Below are positions 35,706-47,149 of a stretch of 64,000 nt of DNA, in pieces (within the stretch, counting starts at the first letter, position 1; every line of letters begins with the position of its first letter). The stretch comes from Apophysomyces variabilis (Eukaryota; Mucoromycota; Mucoromycetes; Mucorales; Mucoraceae). The stretch is from contig MZZL01000393.1 of NCBI GenBank assembly GCA_002749535.1, forward strand, positions 930,739 through 994,738. Direction: 5' to 3'. Under the pieces are notes generated by a model that made no database searches, was not told the DNA's origin, and worked only from the letters and a program-made list of their open reading frames with translations. The position numbers and the translations under genes were made by a program.

Positions 35706-36722
35706 ATGGTCAGAAAACAAGGTCATAACGCTCGATGGATACCTAAATGGATATTACAACTCGTCGGTTATTCTTCTCTCACGGCAGCACTGGTTAGTCT
35801 CGTCGTCTATTTGTACAGACAAAGACGAATTACAGACAAAAGACACAGTCCCGAACGACCGTCATCACCTGAAGACAATCCAAGCTCGCCATTACGTCGA
35901 ACCCGTAGCAGTCTGGCCGACATTCAATCAGCACAGGTAAATAGACACGACCCGGTATATATATCCCATGATGGGGTAATTTTATCCAACAATTATCTCA
36001 GACCGTTTAAATCTATAGGAACCATCATCATCTTCATCAACGTCAGCACCTGGCAGATGTACACCTACCTCGTCAACCCAAAATACCACTCAGAACTCCG
36101 GCTGGGGATCGCGATTATTAGGCGGCATAAAATCGGCTACTCGGAAGAACAAAAAACGAATGACAATATCCCTCAAAAATGTAAGAAATCGCGTTGTCCG
36201 GATTGCATAATCTTACCCTTTGTGTTGTAGTGTATATTATGGAATCCTTCATCTGATGTCAATACCCCCAACCATGCGTTTCATGAGAATGCAACAGTCC
36301 TGTTGACCAAGCTTTGTCAAGTCTATGATGTTTATCTAATCATTCACATTAATTCCGAAAATGAACGCAGCGAAATCTTGGGATTGCTGGAAAATGCAGG
36401 TGTACTGAGTCAGCTGGATGATCGCAAGATTTTGTATTGCTCTACAGAGCAAGGCAAAGTACATATGATTCGTCATATTGATCCTCAGATTCATGTCGAG
36501 GGTGGATGGGAATTGGATGACGGTGAAGAGATTGTGCGAACTTTGCGACCTCATATACCAAAGCTGCTATGGATTATTACACGACGCCGACGAAGCTCCT
36601 TTAATCAAGCCAAATTGAAGGAATCAGATGAAGGCATTCTAGGTCCAAATGTAGAATTAACCGATCAATTTATGGACAGCTCTTTGGCACGGGAAGTGGG
36701 ATTGTCTTTGAGTCAGTCATGA
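35706..36722 (+). CDS. PEX22: Peroxisome assembly protein 22 (Pex22-like)
   Basis: Exons 35706-35936, 36019-36180 and 36231-36722 give 294 residues in frame. The N-terminus MVRKQGHNARWIPKWILQLV leads into one membrane helix (SSLTAALVSLVVYLY) followed by basic residues, the expected topology of a peroxisomal-membrane anchor. A Ser-rich linker follows. The C-terminal domain begins KRMTISLKNCILWNP and includes CQVYDVYLIIHINSENE and LDDRKILYCSTEQGKVHMIR, as in the Rossmann-like Pex22 domain. Pex22 anchors the ubiquitin-conjugating enzyme Pex4 at the peroxisome for receptor (Pex5) recycling. The second acceptor site was chosen because it keeps the Ser-rich linker in frame. Confidence 0.85.
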
Positions 36723-37621
36723 AAGGCGAAATAAGTCATGTAATTATCAGGGATAGGGATCAGTCAAAGAAGGAGAGCAAACGTCACATATTGATATGAT
36801 TCCTATGTAGTTAATTCAGGAAGTAATTTTTTGCTAAATGTATGGACGAGTATCGTTAGTCTTGCATAGAAATCAAAAAAAAAATTATTCGCTCTTTTCC
36901 TTGACAGCGCAATATCATTTGTTATACTATGATGGGTCGATCTCAGCAACTGTGTTTAAACTGATCTGAGTTTTGAAAATCATGCAGGATCATAGACGTT
37001 TCTACTGATGTTTCCTATTTACACACGGGGAAAGGCAAAAATACCGAGTTTTGGGGTCGTATTAAAAAGGAAGGCTGTCTGGAGCTGTCTCAGTAAGTGG
37101 CTGTAATCAAACTCACCAAGGGTCTTCGGGGAGTAAATTCTAGGAATGCAATCCTTTAACACCATAGTGACCTATGACAAGTAGCAAAATTGTTGCACAC
37201 TAGAACTCCAAAGGTGCATTTGAAGAAACATGCAATAACTTCCCTTGGATTCCCAAGCTTGATCAGAACGTTTACGAAGCTTGATTCCAGATATTGTGGA
37301 ACTAAAACAAAAATCCAACATACACATAAATAGTTAAGGCACTAGGAAAGCTGTATTAAACCAGAGTGACCAGAAATGTTAGACTAGCACAGCGCTTATG
37401 TTCATCATATGACACCATTCTTACGACGAGATTATACCCGACTTTAAAACCAATTTCATACCATGAGAGAGCAGCTTTACTCAAGCAAAAAAGAAGTATA
37501 CGGTGACAAATCGTCTCTAATCAGAAAGAATGTTAAGTTCTGTTTATATTGGCTATTTCTAAATGATAGATGGAAGCATCCCATTTTACGGTACCAATTC
37601 TGTCAGAAGTAAAGAAATTGT
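36723..37621. other. Intergenic between convergent Pex22 and calcium-channel genes
   Basis: Two 3' ends face each other here. No gene or repeat was recognised. Confidence 0.4.
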
Positions 37622-40600
37622 TCAATCAATAACAAAAGGAAAGAAAGAAAGCAAAACTAGCTTACTAGCCCATATAGTTTCATCCATTTGGTCCAAGATT
37701 TGTTCTGCTTCGGAAATTTTCATTTTCTCCATCAAATTCGAATCGGCTGTAAAATACTTCATAAACAGGTCTAGGGGTCTCAAAGAAGCCTGTTCATTAT
37801 CTTCAGCTCTTGTCGGCGTATCTTCCCCTAATTGTCCTTCAATAGGTACAGGGGAGTTTGTTCGAGATATGGAAGGGGAAGAAGAAGGGGACGTCTGATA
37901 CCTTGAATCCCGCGAAGATTCATGGTCAGGTGTTACTGTTGGTGAAGGAAAACGAGGGGGAATCCTAAGTAATGGTTTTTGAAGCAGTAGCGCTGGCTCT
38001 AAGCGAAACTGAGGTTGCTCATCAATAACGACAGCTGGAACTACGTAAAAGTTAGACTAGGAAATAGGTGGATCATAACCATGGCTCCTTAATGACGCTC
38101 ACCTGACGATACGTCAGAGGTTTCTGCACTTATGGATGGAGAACAAGTGCCATGATTAAGAATATCTAAAAGAGCTGGGCGCTGTAAACTATTGTTATTT
38201 GCCATCCTGCGTAATGTCTGGTATTTTCGTCTCCAGATGAGCATTTCAATCAGACCCTTCATTCTTTGAATTTTCAGTGATTTGTCGAGTTTCTCTTGTT
38301 GTTTGCTTCGATGAACTAATTCCTCCAAGCTAGATTATACATCGCGTAAGAAGGAATTACAGCTGGCAACTAGAGGATAGCTTACGTCAAGGATTTTGAG
38401 AGATCTACTAAGCGAAGCGAAAGTATATAGAGCATCTGATGAAACGATATGCCTTTTAAGCCAGCAACAGTCATAGCCTCCTTTTGTCCATATGAGGATT
38501 CAGCCAATGCCTTTCAGAATCATTGGCACCCTACCTGATATAGTGATGCATATTGTTTCTTCCGATTACGGACCTCTGTAGCATTTATGCTACTCAGCTG
38601 TTTGTTCACTTCCTCGTAGTTAAAAAATCGCTCCCCTAAGATATTGTAATTTGCCGCATTGTTGGCTACTTGTAGATGCGATGCTGGAACAGATGCAAGG
38701 TGAAAAACATCAGCATCCATCTTATTGCTCGCTTGCATCAAAGCTTGAAGGCTGTGCTTTTCATCATATATACGAACTGCAAATGCCCCTTCCAATTTCT
38801 ATCGAAAGCAAGTTAAATTAAGCTACAGGGAAAACCTATCTTACTCTTAGAAATCCCACAAAATCATGCTTTTGGATGTATCCGGTAGCTTTTGGATCAA
38901 ATAGCATCCAGGCTTTCTTGAAGCTATTATATCGAATGTTTAACAGAGGATTAATATTCATGCCGTAAAATACCATCTAAGATCTGCGCGAGTGACTAAG
39001 GTCGACTGGCTACGTTTATCGAAGGTAAAGGTGAAATTTTGAATGACAACCTACGACAACTGCTTTTAGAAAAAGGGAATATCTTTGAAAGCACATTTAC
39101 CACTGTAATTAAATTGATAAATATATATGTGCAAAGGATATAGAAAAGAATGAATAAAGCATACGCTGCTCTTGGCGATCCGCAATCTTTTCCACCCGCG
39201 CAATTGGGTGATTCTATCGTAAAATCATGCATAAGGAAATCCTTTTGCGAGAGGTGAGTTAAAGTTAAATATTCTGGTTACATGATATGTACCCAGTTTT
39301 CTCCTGTAGTGATTCTGAACAATGTCAGCATCGACGTCCACAAGTTTCGAAAATTAGCATGCTCGTTCCCAAAAGGTCCATAGCGCGTCTGCCCGAATAG
39401 CTCCTGAAGTATAACTGCAAAGCAGAGCATGACAAGTAGGAAAATAATAGTGATATTGATAGCCGAAGGCAATGCTTGCCTGTACGCATAGTTAGGACAT
39501 TCTTGCGAAGAACTTAACTATTTCCATACTTGGCGGCACTTAATAGAATATCCAATGCTTCATTTCGTTGCGCCAGACGAAATGCCGTTGCAAGCAATAG
39601 GATCCTGTACATTACATCCAAGCTGAACTGTAGATTTGTCGTTAGTCAGTAATATAGGAAATGAGAGCCATACCGTGGACTTCATGGACGATTTAACAAA
39701 GCTCATAACAATAGCTTTACAGCCATTTTCTTTATCAGAAACAGTAACCATAGTTGACCTAGGTACGTACCTGAAAATGTAACTATAGCATCATATATAT
39801 TCCACCGTGTAGACATCCACTGCAATCAAATGGTAGGTTAGGGTTCCTTTGATACTGGAAAAAGGGAAAGTGTATACATATGTGTGTTTCAGGTGTAACA
39901 TACATTGCGGAAACCTAAACCCACAACTTTGATGCAAATTTCTCCAGCATAGAGGCAGAAAAACAGCGGATACATTATACCTATATGCCGGCAATGAGAT
40001 GAAATTGCAACAGCATAATCATTGCATACTTTGAAGGGAGCCAAGCCATGCCGGTTGGTGTAAATGCTCTGTACAGAAAAGACCTACCCAACGAGATGTT
40101 ATTACTTCGTTAAAGCATGCAACCGTTGCTAATATATACCAATATTTGCTATGAGAGCCGCAGTTATACATTTGGCAAATGTACCATGTTTGTCGATAGA
40201 TAGATCAAAGCAGAGCGCCCGAATTCTGCTGTATGGCCTTGGAATATAGGGTGAAGGCTTAACCAGAGCAAGTTGTTGCTGTAAATCTCTAAATTGCCGT
40301 TGAGCAGTTGTTAGAGTGGAGATACCGCTGCGTTGCTTGAAAATCTCGAGAAACACCTGACACAACATATGAATCCTTAATCTCTCTGACTCCATGACTT
40401 ACTCCAATGAACAGCTGAATTAAACAAAGAGAACCGATGAACATGAACAGGATGTAGTAGATCGAATGCAAATATGCCGTAACGGACCAACGGAACTTCG
40501 GCTGCAAGAGGTCTGACGATCGGATACTCATGGCTGAAAACAAAGATTTTATCTTCCAAAAAGCATTAGTTAATAATAGGGGCAAGCACATTTCAGTTTG

Positions 40601-43600
40601 ATAGGCTTACCCAACCCTCACCAGAGGCGTTTTCAAAAAGATGCAAAACAGCACTTGGAAAATCGTCATATGAATATCTGTATGGAATCTGCCATACCCG
40701 TGGTAATAAAATACTTGATGTGTCCTCATCCATAGACTGAAACTCTCCAGAACATTGATTCATATGGTCAACAGCATCGTCATTACATGTTGTGAAACGA
40801 CCGCCAAAAATATATCTACCGTAGATAGCAAAGGGTATAAAGACAAGAGCATTAACCATTATTGCATCCATCACTTTTGATACGCCATAGGAAAGATCCG
40901 CCAATAAAGCCTGCATGCTAGGGATATAAGCAGTGATATCCATAACAAGTATAACACGTAGCACTCTAAGCCAGCTGTCACGCTTAGGGCCATCGACGGA
41001 TACGAGTATAGCTGCTTGACTAAATAGTATGCACAGTTTAACGACATTTTCAGCATACCGCAAGTAGGACCTCGGCAGCATGACTAAGCCATCGGCAACA
41101 CTGTGTATTACTGCATCAAGGAAGAACACCACGAGAAATGCGATCTGGAATGGCTCGGTTTTCGCTGATTTTTCGAAGTATACAGCCATCGAAACGCTTG
41201 CAATTAAACAGCATATAAGCATCCATGAATAGCTTGGAACATTTAGGATCCAGATACAATACTGCCGAACAATGTTATCGGGTTTAAGTAGAAGAAATGA
41301 TCGGAATAAATCGAGATTATCAGCAATCATGTCCTTGTTCTCCTTCATTACGTTCACGTCATATTCGTCACCGCGCTCCATTATTTGCTTGTTGGTTACA
41401 TCTCGTTTCGACTGATCGCCAAGCTTGTCCTGACTATCTAACATAGAACTGTATTGTGATAGTTTTTTGATTCATCAATCCTATTTCTATGAATCGAAAA
41501 TAACTCACATAATAGATGTTTTCCTCCATAATGCGACGGATGACCGCCGTTCCGATAGCCGACCGTAGGGAATAGGCGAAGTTTTCGCGTCTTCAGCTGC
41601 ATTGACAAACTTTTCAAACTGCAATTTCGATACATATGCAGTTAAGTGCTGAGGTAATGTACGCAATCTCAATCGCCGCTCATTTTGTTTCACAAAAAAT
41701 GGTAGTAATTTACTAATATTGCGTATCACTATATGCAGATAAGTACCACACATTTACCTTGAGACGTAATCAATGTTGAAGTATTCTGGTTGCCAGCGAT
41801 GCTGTTGTACGTATTTTCTTATTTGTACGTTTCTAATCTCGTCTTCTTCCAGATCAAAATTCTCTGTGATAACAGCTATGAAAAGATTTAAAACAATATC
41901 TATACTGACGAGTTAAGGATCATAAAAATCTCTTTTCATCCATCTATTGTTCTATGTATTTTTCAAAAGGATACAATGGACGACAAAATATGCAACAATC
42001 ATATATGCAGCAGCATAGACAATTGAGGCATTTTGTTGGCTATGCATCGATTGATAAAGTATGTCCTACGTATGCGCTTTAGAAAGTTTACTTTTTACTG
42101 CTGATTACATACTGTCCAATTCTCGCCTGTCATGACCTTAGGTGGGGTTTAGTTTATTTAAACTATTTTCGGCAATGGTAGCTTACTTGGAATATTGCAA
42201 GAAATGACTGGAAAAAATTGTCGAAACGCATAACTGGCTCAATCTCTTCAGCGACATCTCCGTAATCGCCGCCAAATATTTGAATTGAAATCACCGCAAA
42301 TAAGCAAAGTATAAGAAATGTGAAGAGAGTCAGATTCATGATTCCTTGGCCATCGCCAATAACATCAGACTACAAATACAGTGTCAGCTATCGATGCTGC
42401 AGGAATGTGGCCGTATAAAGTAATTACTAATATCTGGATAACTCCAGGGAAAAAGTATGCCAGGCGGTATGAACGAAGGATGGCAAACAACTGCAAATAT
42501 CGATAATTTTCCTCGGATCCGGTGATTTTTGGTATATCACCAAGCAATGCTGCAAGAGTAAGTATAAGATCTATTCGGTTAGGTAATGAAAAGAAACGTT
42601 AAGGACAGAGGAGTTCTATATGCTCATCGAGTTATGGCAGCTTTTGAAAAAAGGATATGATACGACTTCCAAAAATTGTTCCAATTTCCCGCAGTAAATA
42701 AACGGATTCCTATCTCCAAGGCAAAGATCAGATCAAACAGGGAGGTGATTAAGTCTAGAAATGGCGATCATAAGCAATCCAACCTTTCTTCCTACCATTT
42801 ATGACCGGACACTTTACCAACCACTTCAATTTGCTCTTGTTTCATGTTACTGGTACGGAGCATCATGACAAGCATATTGGCTGCTACTATAGCGCTACCA
42901 CCGTACAAGAAGGACGGACTTGCAACGAACACGTTTATTTTGTGGTACCATCCATAAAAGGGACTGCGTGAATAACGGGAAGCATCCTGGTTGCCATTAC
43001 GACTGGAGTTCTCATTAAAAATGTATTTGCCATTAAGCAATCGCTCTTTCTTCCGATTCGCGAATGCGCTCTGAGTCAAGTCGTCGCGAGAATAAGTACA
43101 TGAAGTTGTGATAGCAGCTAAAGTAGATGTACAAATGTCAACTATCACTCTCACGTCTTAAAAAACTTTTCACAAACTTACCAATAAATAAGGGAACAAT
43201 TACAAAGGTCATTAGGTATATGCATAGACAGTAATACACTACGGAGCCAACATAAGATATACTGTCCTGACTCATGTATAAAAGCTCTGTCCAGTCCTCC
43301 GTGGATATCACTGTATACGTATTCATCATAGCATAGAAGATATTGCTGAAACTGACGTGTGTCCATCGTGGCTGAACTTGTACGGACTGAACGCAGATTT
43401 GCCCTGCAGGGCACGCCATGCCGCTGCCACTTCTAGATGTACTAATCCACGTTTGCGTATCAATATCGAAGACGCCTGCTTTTTCTCCATTGGCGTCGTA
43501 AAAGCTATTGCAAGCAACTCTCGGAGATATCCATATCATATCTATAGCACAGATGAATTCGATATTACACAATGTTAATAAGGTGTCAGGTACCGTTCAT

Positions 43601-45960
43601 GACAAGGTGACCGCCGTTACTGTCATTATGAACTACCGCGCACTGCCGAGAAAACGAATTCATAAATATAAATATTGCTGCAAGAGAAAATAAAAGCCAA
43701 AAGAAAACGAAGAATTCAAGAACGTCCCACAGGATACCGAGGCTGTTTTTAAGGGAACGTACGATGATCTAGTTAATGTGAGTGGAGAGACATAACACGA
43801 ATATTTTAACATACCGTACTTCCTTTCGTTAGCCTGCAAAATCTTAATAAACGAAGCGCTGCAATACCTTGGAACAATGGCCATGATATTTGATATCTTG
43901 TCATTAGTAGGATATCAATCCAGTAAGAAAGTAACGCTATGAAGTCCAGGATATTGGCTGGTTGCATGCAGTAAGTATCATGCAAGACTTCGATTTGGCG
44001 GAACCAGTCGCAATTAGGTTTTAGCGAATTATCTATGGATACTGAACGGTTGGGGGTTGCTGTGAATAGTGGCTCTTCAGGCGTGTCTAGGATGCTTGAT
44101 TGGTTGGGAGAAGGTGTGTCGTCTGCAGGGACACAGCCGCTTTCTACCGTAGAAACCGAAACAGACGACGGCGCTGATGCCCAAGGCGCCAGGTCATTAG
44201 AGCTTATTGATTGTTGCTGCCTTGAACTTTCCGTACTGCCAGGAAGTCCTATTGCTTCTGACGCTAAGTCGGATGATCCACTTTGCAGCAAATCTGAAGT
44301 ATTTGATGGAGGGCGGTCACGGCCGTCAATAAACCATTTTCTCCAGAACAGATTAATTGGAACTATCTGTGGCAAGCCTCCCGTGAAAACTAGACCATAT
44401 ACTACAATCTTAACAATAGCTTCCAATCTAGCGGATTCAGAAATCAAAACCATACTTCCCTTAAAGTATCATGTTCCTTACGTGTAAATAACATGTATCC
44501 CAAACAGTACATAGTCTCTTGGACATAAAACCGCTTGCTCATCTTGAATGGTACGAACAGGTCCTAGCCCCAGTATGTATAACTGTGTGATAAGTAGGAC
44601 AAACATCAACGGGTTAAACCATCTAAAGGTCCAATTATGATTCATCCACAAATAAAACTGTATCCTTAAGAGAAAATTACCTTGAAATAATTATATTCCA
44701 CAAGTTAATCCGTATGGTGTTCTCTGGGCCAAAGCATCGTAGTGATGATCGTTGAAATTTCACTTTTATTGCCTTTTCTGTTACATGTCTGACCGCGTAG
44801 CTTGGATCGGCTTTGTGTTGTTGACCAACTCTAAATATATAAGAGATTCGATGAAGAGCACTGTTAACAAAGTTTATGGCCTGGTGGGCACTGATTGATT
44901 GACTAGACTCTTTCGGCTTGGATACTCGGCAAGGTATTGATGCAGACCAATGCGATGCCTGTACGTCAGAAACTGTTGCCGAGGCTGCAACTACTTTGGG
45001 TGGGAAGTGAACGTGATGTTCTTGTCCATTTTGCGGTTTGAAAGGGAAGATATTATCAAGACTACCAAGCGTTGTTCTTCTCCGACTGTTAATCATGTTT
45101 GGGCTAGTGATCTGACAAGAATTGGAAGCTGCAGCTGAAACCAACGGAGACAAGGATTCTCCATGTTCGTTACTTTCAATGACGCTGAAATTCCGTGAGG
45201 ATCTAAACGAATATTGTGCGACAGACGGATGTCGGCGATGACTTTCATCGTCTCGAAACTGCTGTGAACGTAGTACGCGCGAATACTGCATAAGTCCGAT
45301 CAGTTCATCCGCTGTCCATCGCGAATCGCTTGGCTCGCAGTTTCGAGCGTCCACTACTCTGTCCGCAAGGCCGGGAAGATATAATAGCAACGACGAGGCT
45401 AAATTTGAAGATGATGACGTTCCAGGCTTTGATATCATGCTTCGTGACGAGCACAACAGCTGACGAACTTTTTGCTGAACAGAAAGATTATCAAGAAACT
45501 CGCCTGTAGCTGGCTTTTGAAATCGTGAACGTGTCTCTTTCGCTGAATAACGTCTTTGTTTCAAAAAGTCCCCATTTACCTCGTCAATAACTGGAATGTC
45601 CTGTGAAGGCACTGATGAAGTATTATTCTCGGGAGGATAACGGTATGACATTGAGGACACAGATGCGTTCGAAGCCTTAGAACTTAAAATACTTCTGTGA
45701 TTTTGAGCGCGCTCAACGGCTGTATATCGATTATTTAATCGTTAAAACCACTTCAACCTGAAGTTATTCGATAACTCGCCTTCAAGTTTATCCTTTCTTT
45801 CCAGTAATTCCTGGGTCAGACGTGGATACTGAGTATGACTTTGAGCAAAAACGACCTGATAGGGCGGCTCAGCTACTGGCCTATCTGCTGATTCATCTGT
45901 ATCCCCGTGGTTTAGTTCATTCATGTGTGTGCTATAGGATTCTGGAACATCCATCTTCAT
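37622..45960 (-). CDS. CCH1: CCH1-type voltage-gated calcium channel, four-domain alpha subunit
   Basis: A very large gene with many short introns runs from MKMDVPESYSTHMNEL (45960) to a TGA at 37624-37622. A long Ser-rich cytoplasmic N-terminus (to about 44690) precedes four six-helix repeats: I about 44680-43140, II about 42990-42000, III about 41300-40590, IV about 40300-39060. The four pore loops are visible and each carries a Glu: ISTEDWTE (near 43280), MTGENWT (near 42130), ASGEGWVS (near 40620) and TTGENWVHIM (near 39290). Domain IV S6 follows as AYALFILFYILCTYIFINL. A basic and Ser-rich C-terminal tail ends the protein. Fungal Cch1, with Mid1, is the high-affinity plasma-membrane calcium channel used in stress and pheromone responses. 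The first intron (45779-45720) fits only with a GC donor. I did not define every exon; gene ends and family are firm. Confidence 0.93.
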
Positions 45961-46356
45961 TGTGTATTGATCTAGTTATTTGCTGAGGGGAAAAAGCAAG
46001 CCCTTTAAAACCTCAAAATTTAAACATTATGCATGAACCGGAGATCAAATTCCTGGATCAGTCTAAGACAAAGGCTAAAACCGCAGTGAAGAGTACTGTA
46101 CGTGCGAAACTTTGTATTTGGGCTTTACGCAGCCTACCTTTGGGGTAGCTTATAATAAACAAAAGCAACAGTATGGTGAGTTATTGTTATGGATCATCTA
46201 AAGTTAAAATTATATACTGAACAGCCATTTCCTATGTATCGATCAGTATTGAATGTAGTGCAGAGTATTTAGGTCATGGTAAAAGAAAGTGTCGGTATGG
46301 ATATATTTGAGATACACCTTTTAGATAACAGTTTTCTACAGTTTATTGAATTTATT
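45961..46356. other. Promoter side of the calcium-channel gene
   Basis: The stretch is AT-rich and has no open frame of note. It also borders the hairpin at 46357. Confidence 0.4.
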
Positions 46357-46425
46357 TCTTGTCCGGAGGGCCAAACATCAGCCTAGAGTTGCAGTGACTC
46401 TAGGCTGATGTTTGGCAGTCCGATG
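46357..46425. repeat. Perfect 20-bp inverted repeat with 7-base loop, extended imperfectly
   Basis: GCCAAACATCAGCCTAGAGT (46370-46389) and its exact reverse complement (46397-46416) surround TGCAGTG. Outside the perfect arms the pairing resumes with TTCTTGTCC on the left (from 46357) against GGACAAGAA on the right (to about 46425), after a small internal mismatch. The right arm overlaps the 3' end of the minus-strand helix-turn-helix ORF, including its stop at 46402-46400. It could be a fold-back end of a transposon or a strong transcription-ending hairpin. Confidence 0.85.
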
Positions 46426-46780
46426 GACAAGAACAATTTTCTGGAGCATTTACGATAGAAAAGTACTTTTGCGACAGCCTTGGCTCTGGATCTCTCTTTT
46501 TCAAAGGTGCAAACTTTGCTGGAGCCCTCTCCCTTTGGTACTTGTAGTACAACTTAACGTAATTCTGAGCTGTTCTTTCTTTGATAACCACTTGTCTACC
46601 CGCAGCTGCTGCAGACTTTCCTTCATACGTTACTAGATTGAGCAATGTAGCTAACTGTTCGTCAGTGTAATTCCGGTATGCACCGCGTTTATTCTCGCGA
46701 ATTCGAACTTTAATTGCCCTTCGAAAATTTTGTTGTGAGTCGCTTGGAAGCACGCTTATAAAACTATTGCGATTGCACAT
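46400..46780 (-). pseudogene. Helix-turn-helix fragment of a transposase
   Basis: The frame of 126 codons contains RGAYRNYTDEQLATLLNLV and GKSAAAAGRQVVIKERTAQN followed by YVKLYYKYQRE. This is a homeodomain-like helix-turn-helix of the kind found at the N-terminus of Tc1/mariner-like DDE transposases in Mucoromycota. No DDE catalytic domain follows: the frame ends inside the right arm of the 20-bp hairpin. It is therefore a truncated copy, or a stand-alone DNA-binding remnant. The start MCNRNSF is simply the first ATG of the frame. Confidence 0.55.
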
Positions 46781-47149
46781 TCAACAAATTGTAACGTACT
46801 GTAGCAAAAATGATGGATGAAAATAATATATGAAAATGATCCAGAGCTTTCAATGCAAGGCGCGGTATTATACGGACAACTATCATGAACGTGTGGATGG
46901 GAAAATCATTCCTTATCTGACTTTAGCCTTGGGTAAGGTCAATGATAATCTGCTAATTTTATGTGAAACCTGTCTTTGGGCGAGTGTCAGTTTACACTGT
47001 CCTGTAGGATAAATGTTGTCATTACAAACAAAAAAAAGAAATGATTTAATGTAAGTACACCTGAGCGTTATCATCTTTTCTTGCTTGTTATTTCTTCTTT
47101 TTCTGTTGAGTCATGAATAATTTTGCGTTTTATATGCGTTCGCTTATCT

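Noticed and set aside
35476..35940. 154-codon frame overlapping the Pex22 start
   Set aside because: It is a shadow in another frame of a pyrimidine-rich promoter and the first Pex22 exon.
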